64,000 nucleotides of DNA, from the NCBI GenBank assembly GCA_002286855.1, contig NRSV01000027.1, positions 141,772 through 205,771 on the forward strand. The letters are read 5' to 3'. How positions within the stretch are numbered: the stretch's first letter is position 1; each line of letters opens with the position of its first letter. The notes beneath the pieces were generated by a model that saw only the letters and a program-made list of their open reading frames with translations, did no database searches and was not told where the DNA came from. Source of the stretch: Bipolaris cookei. Its lineage: Eukaryota; Ascomycota; Dothideomycetes; Pleosporales; Pleosporaceae. Position numbers and translations under genes: made by a program. This document shows, piece by piece, positions 57,128 through 64,000 of this stretch.

Positions 57128-58350
57128 CAGTGATCGGAATGGTCTGGTCTGACTTGGTCTTGGTCTGGTCTAGACCGCCAAGATTTGGTCTGGTCTGGCG
57201 ATTTTTTGAGACCATGGTTGGACTGATCTAGATGATCGGACCGGTCCGGCTATAAATAGGTCAACGTGACTAGATCTTAGACTAATTCGGTTAGAACATT
57301 CAGGACAAGATGAATCATTGGGATCAAGGTGAGCCTTCCACTCACATAGAACTATCAAGACCTGAACGACCTGCGTATATGCTACAATCATTATTGGCGG
57401 AGGTCTTTCATAATTCGACGGGCTTGAGTTTATCCAGAACAACTCGACCCGCTGGAACTCATGGTTTCATTCGATTATACGTGCATTGAACGTTCGTGAA
57501 CGTTTAGAGCTCTTCTCGGCTCGTCATGTACGTGGAAAGGGCTCTTTAGTGATTGCGAACTTTAAGCTTAATGCACAACACTGGTTCGAGCTTGAAAAAT
57601 TGAACTCGCTCTTAAAGACTTCAATGCTGCAACTTTGCTCTCTGAAGGTAAGAAAACGTCACTCGCGGACTGGTTCTCAACTTTGGACTGCCTTCTCCGG
57701 GAGATAAACGAGACAAAGGATCACTACCACGACATCCACACTGAGGAAGATAACAACTTTACGTGGAAGTACCTTCAATGCCGCGCTGATGCTGCTTGGT
57801 CAAAGTGCGCTGAGTATTATAACAATCAACAGTTGAATTGGCAAAATCGATTCCCTGAAGATACTGACCTTCCACCGGCATGTTATGCGGCTCAAATCCT
57901 TGATCTATATGGCAAGTGGGCATGGCTCAGGCAAGAGTGGGTTCTTCAGGGCGAGGAAGAGAAGAAGAGGTGGTTTGACAACGCACAATCAGCGGTAAAA
58001 CACCTCTGGGAGACAGAGTATAAGGAAAGGTACACTGTCGAGATGCTGCTACCACCAGCCAGAAAGGAGAGAGATTCCGATCCAGTATTTGATCGCCAGC
58101 GGGAACATAGGCGCATTTGAATAGACGCTTCAGTTTCTACAACTGATTTGTATGAACAATACATCTCTACTGACTGGCTTCTTGACGAAGAGGCAGGTTA
58201 CGATGAAGCTATTGCGTACTGGCTATCTCGCTACAACTCTCAAAGAGACCTCGCTCGCTTCGCTCTAGTCATGTTTGTGATCTCGCCCATATCGGATGAA
58301 TGCTAACGTCTTTTCAGTAGCGCAAAGCTCACGATAGTTATTATTATTCC
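57128..58350 (+). mobile_element. hAT transposon remnant
   Basis: A likely left end CAGTGATCGGAATGG at 57128 is followed by repeated subterminal ggtctggtct motifs. Further in, the frame at 57635-58120 reads LADWFSTLDCLLREINETKD, AAWSKCAEYYNNQQ and WFDNAQSAVKHLWETEYK, and after a stop STTDLYEQYISTDWLLDEE and AIAYWLSRYNSQRDLARFAL with VISPISDEC, a stop, then RLFSSAKL. This is the C-terminal dimerisation region of hAT transposases. The catalytic N-terminal half is deleted and no right terminal repeat is seen. It cannot be active. Confidence 0.78.
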
Positions 58351-58620
58351 ATTATAGTCTATATGTAACTCGGGGCTATGTAAGACTCTGGCCAAAGGCC
58401 GTTCTACGGGGTTTATTTACAGATAGGGGAGCTTCAGATGTATAGTATAGCTATAGTCCTTCGGCCTTTGTCAAGTTAAGCAATAACTATTGCTTACTAG
58501 ACGCCTGTTGCTAAAGAGCAGTTTGATGACAGAAAGAGATGTAAGATAGCAAAGCAATTCTCTAACGGGCTCTTTTATGGGAAAAGAAAAAGCTTGACTA
58601 TTTAGTTTGAAGAGTAACTC

Positions 58621-58790
58621 TTTCGTTTTGGTATGGTGCCGCACCGCGCAAAGGCTGTCTTGGCGTTTAGATGGAGTGCTATTATAGCGGGCAAAGGCTA
58701 TCTTAGCGTTTCGATTTTGGGCTATTCCAGCTCCCACAAGCTGTCTTAGCATTGGGATATGGTGCCCAGCGAGCAAAGGCTGTCTTGGTG
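58621..58790 (-). repeat. Four-copy ~43-bp degenerate minisatellite
   Basis: Copies at 58621-58665, 58666-58708, 58709-58751 and 58752-58790 share the core gcaaaggctgtcttggcg followed by tttagatttggtgc-like sequence. The array replaces the expected continuation of the Tc1 transposase. Confidence 0.7.
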
Positions 58791-59615
58791 TTCGAGTGTT
58801 TTTGGTTTTTGCTCTTCTTGTCGTATGAGAAACAACCCCAAAACATAAACTCAGAGTAGTCTTTTCATCTCTCGCGAATATAGCTCCGTACGAAGGCCTC
58901 ATCTGCCCTTCTCTATATCTGGTACCCACTACGTCTATGGTTAAGAACAACGGAGGTTTCGCCTGACTAGATAACGTTCTTCTAGTCCTCAAACATCCAG
59001 TCCGTGTGCTCCAAGCACCATCTATATCGTTCTTCCCTCATCTTCTTCGTCAACCCAGGCTTCCTCGTCGGCTTGGTCTTCCTGAAGCCTTCCTCTCTTA
59101 AGACTCGCCTGACTGTAGATGCTGAGACATTGAATCCTTGTCGGCTTAGTAGGCCAGTAATGTCAGCACAAGACTTCCCTCGCCCATATCGATCAGTGCG
59201 TACGGTATCTACTACTTGCTGGGAGACTGTAGACCGCTTGGATGGCCGCCCAGATCGATGGGCGTCTTCAAGATGCTTGTCTTCAAGCTGTAGTGGCCGG
59301 AGGCCTGGATCAAAGCCTCGCTCAATTGCTCGCGCGTAGAGTTAATCGTATGCTTCTTAATTCCAGTAAGTCTAGTAATCTCATAGTTTGGCTTGCATAT
59401 AGCCTTAAGAACTACAACCGCAGCACGAGTAGAATTATCGTGATAAACCATAGCGATAGTACTAAGACTAAGAAATAGAATAGTAAGTAACCATAGAGAG
59501 CAACCTTTGAGGTTGAGAACGAGTCACATAGGCTCAGAGATGATTCCCGATTAGAAATAGTGCATCTACCCCTGCTCGGCAAGGTGGGCAAAGACTTCTG
59601 ATGGGCACCTCCGTA
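58791..59615 (-). pseudogene. Tc1/mariner transposase remnant 3, truncated
   Basis: The terminal TACGGAGGTGCCC ends at 59615. On the minus strand a start at 59451 (MVYHDNSTRAAVVVLKAICK) leads through a helix-turn-helix (YEITRLTGIKKHTINS), then, after a frame change, PSKRSTVSQQVVDTVRTDRY, KSCADITGLLSRQGFNVSAS and KTKPTRKPGLTKKMREERYR. The first catalytic block reads SGETSVVL, with Gly for Asp in SDET. FMFWGCFSYDKKS follows and the copy then runs into a minisatellite. The second half of the catalytic domain is lost. Confidence 0.82.
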
Positions 59616-60014
59616 CTCCCATCCCGATTCCTACACCGCTCATCCCCCGCCGCCTGCCAGGTAGAGTCCGTGCGATATAGCGAGCGCCAAGGTCTCGGCT
59701 ATTAAGAGGAAAATGGTGCCCAGGAGGTAGTTGTTTGCGATTTTGGCGGTTAGACCGGCGCCGAGGGTGGTGAGGTAGAAGGAATTTTGAGGCCGGACCG
59801 AGCATGGAGAGGATGTGGGTGAGGCGTGTGGACAGTTGAGTGTTGGAGGTGGGGAAGAGGGAGACGGGTGACCGATTAGGAGGGATAGAGTGCCTACTTG
59901 GGCGGCAAGGACGCCGCCAGATACGGGGGCATCGGTGTATGCCCCTAGGCCTGTTTGGTGTAGTGCTGCGCCGACTTCTTTTGTGCTTTGCCAGTTGATG
60001 GTGCTGGATTCTAG
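59616..60014 (-). pseudogene. 3-hydroxyisobutyrate dehydrogenase-like fragment
   Basis: Minus-strand translation gives STINWQSTKEVGAALHQTGL, AYTDAPVSGGVLAAQVGTLS with LLIG, and after a frameshift LTTLGAGLTAKIANNYLLG and ETLALAI. These match the central DAPVSGG-x-x-A-x-x-GTL and GxGxxAKxxNN (catalytic Lys) motifs of 3-hydroxyacid dehydrogenases. The N-terminal NAD-binding domain is absent and the C-terminal side ends at the Tc1 terminus at 59615, so a transposon insertion probably split the gene. No intact product is possible. Confidence 0.75.
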
Positions 60015-60457
60015 TAATTTCTATTTACTTGCTTTTCTTGCGTGAAACTTGCCTTACACTAAGCATACGTACTTGTATCCTTAACTGTCTTTGTTCTTCT
60101 AGCCTAATACAGGCGAGTATTTTGTAGAGCTGCTAAGAGATGAGTAACGCAGTTCAAATCTAATGTGAATTATAACTGTCCTGATTCTACGCGTTGCGCA
60201 GGTCTGGTACGAGGTCTCAATTTCGCGAGCCAAGCTTCTTCACAAGAAGCCTGCCTTCTCATTAATCTGATAACGTATGAAGGTATTGGACGCGGACTAA
60301 ACTCCCAAAAATGGACACACGTCAAACAAGTAATTAGACAAGTGTTCTAATTCTCACATTTCAAGTGTCACATATACCAGAATTTTTTTTTTAGATGTAA
60401 GCAGTTGAGTGTGTGAAGTATTGTGTATTCTGATGTGTATGATGATAGGAGCAAGTT
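60015..60457. other. Non-coding spacer
   Basis: AT-rich, no recognised gene. A TA target site at 60458-60459 marks the start of the next transposon. Confidence 0.4.
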
Positions 60458-60459
60458 TA

Positions 60460-60512
60460 ACGTGTTCCACCAGTAAGCGGCCCACCCCAGTAAGTGGCCC
60501 ACCCCACCAAAC
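60460..60512 (+). repeat. Left TIR of pogo element 2
   Basis: Exact reverse complement of 62250-62302; contains two tandem copies of the 19-bp motif. Confidence 0.95.
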
Positions 60513-60541
60513 CTGACACGATTCTCCACACAACCACCACA

Positions 60542-62176
60542 ATGCCGCGACAACAACGCTCTATACAGACCTCTCGTGAAGCTAGAGTACTTCTAGCATC
60601 TCGTGCGCTTCAAGAGAAACTTGTAACAAGCCAGCGTCAGGCTGCCATGCTATACGACGCTCCACGAACGACGCTCCGACGACGCCTCCGTGGTACCCAG
60701 CCGCGATCAGAGACAGCCTCTGTCAATCGCAAGCTATCAGCTATTGAAGAGCAGTCTCTTGTTCAATGGATCCTAGAGCTAGATCGACGAGGCTTTCCAC
60801 CCCATATTATTGACGTGCGACGAATGGCAGACGCTCTACTCGCTGCGCGCGGCCAAGATCCACCTCCACCACCTGTCGGCAAGAACTGGGTATCGCGCTT
60901 TATCCAAGGCCAGCCAGAGCTTCAAACAAAATGGACTAGACGATTGCATAGTCAGCGCGCCTCCTACGAGGATCCTGCTATAATCGCAGCGTGGTTTAAG
61001 CTAGTAGAGGAGACGCGCCAGACGTACGGCGTCCTTGACCAGGATATCTACAACTTTGACGAGACTGGATTCGCAATGGGCGTCGCTGCAACGTCAAAAG
61101 TAGTCACTAGCGCTGATAGAGTCGGCAGAGCAGTCGTCGTCCAGCCAGGCAATCGCGAGTGGGTGACAGCGATCGAGTGTATCTGCGCCTCAGGCTGGTG
61201 TCTTCCACCTTTCGTAATCCTATCTGGTAAGGTCCACCAGAGCAACTGGTATCGCAACCTCCCACTCGACTGGACTATCGCCGTCTCAGATAATGGCTGG
61301 ACGACAGACGAGCTTGGTGTAGAGTGGGTGAAGCATTTCGACCAGCATACAGCCACTCGTACAGCCGGGGTCTATCGTCTGCTTATCTTAGACGGCCATA
61401 GCAGCCACGCCACGCCGGAGTTCGATCAGTACTGCGCCAATAACAAGATTATCACTCTCTGTATGCCGCCTCATACATCGCACCTCCTCCAGCCTCTAGA
61501 CGTAAGCTGCTACTCTCCACTAAAGCGCGCGTACGGACGCGAGGTCGAGGAGCTCGCCCGCCACGGCGTCTACCATGTTGACAAAACAGACTTTCTTACA
61601 GCCTATGCACGAATCCGGCTGACTATATTTACGCAGCAGAATATCCAGGCAGGCTTTCAGGCGACAGGGCTTGTCCCTCTTTGTCCAGATCGCGTCCTGT
61701 CATCGCTAACTATTATCCAGACGCCGTCTCCACCACCAACAGCTATAGATAACAATACTACAGCGCAGGCAGCACAGACAGAAACACCACATACAGTAGC
61801 AGAGCTTCAGCAGCAGGTACGCTATCTCCAAGAGCGACTGCGCCACCAGCCACAGAGCCCAACAAGTATCGCGATACGCCAGCTTGCGAAAAGCGCTCAG
61901 CTTGCAATGCAATCAGCGACGATACTTGCAGAGGAGAATAAGAAGCTACGTGAAGAAAATCAGCGTCAGCGACAGAAGCAGGATCAGCAGCGTCAATATA
62001 TTGCTTCTGGTGGAGCTCTCCAGGTGCGACAGGCTCAGCAGCTTACTGCAGAGGCAGAAAGGGTGGTTGTAGAGGCTGAACAGGGTGAGAGCAGTCAGCG
62101 ACGTCAGCGCGCGCCGCCGACGTGCACAAAGTGCCACGTTCAAGGTCACAAAAGAACTCAGTGTAGAGCTAAATAA
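60542..62176 (+). CDS. Pogo/DDE_1 transposase with C-terminal zinc knuckle
   Basis: An intact 544-residue frame from the ATG at 60542 (MPRQQRSIQTSREARVLLAS). Residues ~20-60 form a pipsqueak-type helix-turn-helix (QRQAAMLYDAPRTTLRRRLR), residues ~75-150 a Tc5/CENP-B-like domain (LVQWILELDRRGFPPHIIDV, VGKNWVSRFIQG), and the DDE_1 catalytic core follows: NFDETGFAMG, LLILDGHSSHATPE and SHLLQPLDVSCYSPLKRAYG supply three Asp residues. A Gln/Arg/Glu-rich coiled coil leads to a terminal CCHC knuckle CTKCHVQGHKRTQC. It should excise and insert the element at TA sites. The upstream in-frame GTG is ignored because it lies in the TIR. Confidence 0.93.
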   Translation: MPRQQRSIQTSREARVLLASRALQEKLVTSQRQAAMLYDAPRTTLRRRLRGTQPRSETASVNRKLSAIEEQSLVQWILELDRRGFPPHIIDVRRMADALLAARGQDPPPPPVGKNWVSRFIQGQPELQTKWTRRLHSQRASYEDPAIIAAWFKLVEETRQTYGVLDQDIYNFDETGFAMGVAATSKVVTSADRVGRAVVVQPGNREWVTAIECICASGWCLPPFVILSGKVHQSNWYRNLPLDWTIAVSDNGWTTDELGVEWVKHFDQHTATRTAGVYRLLILDGHSSHATPEFDQYCANNKIITLCMPPHTSHLLQPLDVSCYSPLKRAYGREVEELARHGVYHVDKTDFLTAYARIRLTIFTQQNIQAGFQATGLVPLCPDRVLSSLTIIQTPSPPPTAIDNNTTAQAAQTETPHTVAELQQQVRYLQERLRHQPQSPTSIAIRQLAKSAQLAMQSATILAEENKKLREENQRQRQKQDQQRQYIASGGALQVRQAQQLTAEAERVVVEAEQGESSQRRQRAPPTCTKCHVQGHKRTQCRAK

Positions 62177-62249
62177 TAAATTATATTTTTTAAGTTTTAT
62201 CTTCTTTTATCTTATTATTATGGATCAATTGCGCAGAATGTCAGGTTAA

Positions 62250-62302
62250 GTTTGGTGGGGTGGGCCACTTACTGGGGTGGGCCGCTTACTGGTGGAACAC
62301 GT
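62250..62302 (-). repeat. Right TIR of pogo element 2
   Basis: Exact reverse complement of 60460-60512. A further CCTGACA match lies just inside both repeats, offset by 5 bp. Confidence 0.95.
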
Positions 62303-62304
62303 TA

Positions 62305-62633
62305 CCTGCTTAGGTGTCACGTAACTCGGGATTGATATCCAAAGGACAGCCCTCGGGCCCCCATCGGGTATCCCTCGGGCCAGCAAGGCCAAGAGCCCAT
62401 ATAGTATAAAGCTACCATCCGATACTTGGGACAAACCCCAAGGATTCGTCTTAATACTATTCTTGATATTCTCATTCCCACCTGCCAAACCTCTCACACT
62501 TGCCTGTTGCGCTAACGCTCTATATTAGCGTAACCTATTTACGATTACTTAGCTAGATCTTCTTTGTTCTTTCTAATTTATCTAAGCCTACAATAACTAA
62601 CTATAATAAAATGTTACCTATTATAAAGCTAGT
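62305..62633. other. Non-coding spacer between two pogo elements
   Basis: 330 bp with small inverted sequences (for example gcgctaacgc.. ttagcg near 62510-62530). No gene. It could be a fragment of another repeat, but I cannot identify it. Confidence 0.35.
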
Positions 62634-62635
62634 TA

Positions 62636-63714
62636 ACGTGGTTCACAAGCGAGCGAGCGTATTCCCACCAGCGCGTCAACGTTCAGACGAAAACGCAAGA
62701 TGCCTCAACAACACAACGCCCAATCTACTTATACTGAAACAGATCTACAGCTTGCTCTTTCTAATATTAATTTTCAACGCGTTCAAAGTAGTTATCGTGC
62801 TGCTAGAATATATAATCTTCCTGAATCAACTCTTAAGCATCGACGCGCCGGGAGACGCTTTCGACGCGACTGTGAAGCGAACTCAAAGCGCCTAAATAAG
62901 CTAGAAGAGGAGGATATAGTAGAGCGTATTCTCGAAGAGTCTACACGAGGATTTGCGCCTACAAAGCCTGATGTTCGAGCAATGGCTAATAAACTCCTGC
63001 ATGAGCGCGCCAGCAACCCTGTTGGCAAGAACTGGGTTGACAACTTCGTTAAGCGAACTCCTGAGCTCAAAACCCGCTGGAGCCGTCCCTATGATCACTA
63101 GCGAGCTACCTGCGAGGACCCAGCAGCTATCCAGCGCTGGTTCGACTTAGTCCAGGCGACAAAGCAGAAGTGGGGTATTGTGGACGACGATATCTATAAC
63201 TTTGACGAAACTGGCTTCATGATGGGCAAGATATATCACAGTTAGTTATCACAGCGTCTGAAGGATATGGCAAGAAGAAGCGGATACAGCCAGGCAACCG
63301 TGAGTGGGTTACTGTGATCCAAGGCGTGGGCGCGTCGGGTCGCCGATTACTCTTCAAGAGGCTCTAGACGAATCAAACAAGCGTAAGAGCCGCAAGTGTC
63401 GATACGTGCGGACAGAAGGGACTTTCAATGTTGGTGAGATGCAAGAAGTATTAGCTGAACAGGCGGGTAGCAGTCGTGGCGACGGCGAGAGTGCGTCGAA
63501 GAGGGTGCGAGGAGAGAGGCGGTGCGGGCGTTGCAACCAGACTGGACACAACGCTCGTACCTGCGCAGTTGGGATAGATAGTGCAAGTAATAGTAGTGAT
63601 TCTGATAATTAATTTAGTATATCGCAATAGTCTATTGACTGTGATAAAAGTGCGTGATATTGTGTTGACGTTGACGCGCTGGTGAGACTTGTCCGACTCG
63701 CTTGTAAACCACGT
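62636..63714 (+). mobile_element. Pogo-type element 3, internally deleted
   Basis: 47-bp imperfect inverted repeats (62636-62682 and 63668-63714) share ACGTGGTTYACAAGCGAG at the outside and CACCAGCGCGTCAACGT inside, with ~11 unlike bases between. TA flanks both ends (62634-62635 and 63715-63716). Total length is 1,079 bp, against ~1.8 kb for the other copies, because the middle of the transposase gene is missing. Confidence 0.88.
62699..63612 (+). pseudogene. Pogo transposase with catalytic core deleted
   Basis: From MPQQHNAQSTYTETDLQLAL the frame gives the helix-turn-helix (AARIYNLPESTLKHR), then RGFAPTKPDVRAMANKLLHE and VGKNWVDNFVKRTPELKTRW. A TAG at 63099 follows YDH, then after the break IYNFDETGFMMGK (first Asp). 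A shift near 63236 is followed by QPGNREWVTVIQGVGASG, and near 63330 the sequence jumps to EALDESNKRKSRKCRYVR and the zinc knuckle CGRCNQTGHNARTC. The region with the second and third catalytic Asp is absent. It is non-autonomous. Confidence 0.88.
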
Positions 63715-63716
63715 TA

Positions 63717-64000
63717 TAGGTAAATTTATTAGTAAAATATAACACGATTGACTATACTAATATTAGAGATATATAGCGTAGTATAACGCACTACTACTAG
63801 CAAGCGAGCGTCTAATTTTCATCTTAGCTATCGCCATATTAACATATATCTTATTGTCAAAGTTCAAGGAACGTGGGCCTCCTATTCTAATTTAAATCGA
63901 ATTTAACCTAAGATCTAGCATTAATGATTGGTGTGAACCTCTCGCTCACCGACTATACAGTCTAACCGCCAAGTCGAAACATGTAACCTTGTTCCGGTCT
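63717..64000. other. AT-rich end of window
   Basis: No gene or repeat recognised in the final 284 bp. Confidence 0.35.

Larger units (their letters stand above)
60460..62302 (+). mobile_element. Pogo-type DNA transposon 2, apparently intact
   Basis: Perfect 53-bp terminal inverted repeats (60460-60512 and 62250-62302, outer bases ACGTGTTCCACCAG) are flanked by TA on both sides (60458-60459, 62303-62304), the duplication expected for pogo/Tc1 superfamily elements. Inside each repeat the 19-bp motif CCAGTAAGYGGCCCACCCC occurs twice in tandem, a possible double transposase-binding site. The 1.84-kb element contains one uninterrupted transposase gene, so it may be autonomous and recent. Confidence 0.93.

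Noticed and set aside
1..64000. A biosynthetic gene cluster or other coordinated metabolic cluster
   Set aside because: The permease, oxidases, GMC remnant and secreted proteins are unrelated and separated by housekeeping genes; no backbone synthase is present.

Overview
The window is nuclear DNA of a filamentous ascomycete. Evidence: short GT..AG introns of about 45-90 bp, fungal protein families (metacaspase, HET domain, GH7, GMC oxidoreductase, Rtc1, HMT1-type ABC transporter), an intron-bearing tRNA-Gly, a eukaryotic-type TPP riboswitch, and decayed genes whose stop codons mostly look like C:G to T:A changes, as repeat-induced point mutation (RIP) makes. Protein wording feels closest to Dothideomycetes/Pleosporales; that is an impression, since no search was run. 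Gene models were spliced by hand from reading frame, splice-site consensus and family expectation.

Positions 1-26 kb are mostly housekeeping genes on both strands: the end of a cysteine-cluster protein, an NCS1 permease with a TPP riboswitch in its leader, a secreted polyamine/amine oxidase with one in-frame stop, a decayed endonuclease/exonuclease/phosphatase gene, a metacaspase, the histone deacetylase Rpd3 divergent from the proteasome deubiquitinase Rpn11, an HMT1-like ABC transporter divergent from the SEACIT subunit Rtc1, and ribosomal protein S21.

Positions 26-51 kb alternate sparse stretches with genes: tRNA-Gly(GCC), a GH7 cellulase pseudogene, ribosomal protein L23 (uL14), a secreted hydrolase-like protein, a GMC oxidoreductase pseudogene, a Ted1/Cdc1-like phosphoesterase, an epsin-like ENTH protein, a cyclophilin with apparent mitochondrial and cytosolic starts, a Cys/Met-metabolism PLP enzyme, a secreted cysteine-rich protein with a CxxHDxC motif, and a broken HET gene.

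Positions 51-64 kb are a transposon island: three pogo-type elements (one decayed, one apparently intact, one internally deleted), three Tc1/mariner remnants, a hAT remnant that begins inside a Tc1 copy, and a broken 3-hydroxyisobutyrate-dehydrogenase-like gene next to another Tc1 copy. Within it sits an apparently intact three-exon gene for an 82-residue secreted six-cysteine protein. The most notable items are the riboswitch-containing 5' leader intron of the NCS1 permease, this small secreted protein gene, and the 15 copies of the palindrome CGTACG in the first pogo element.
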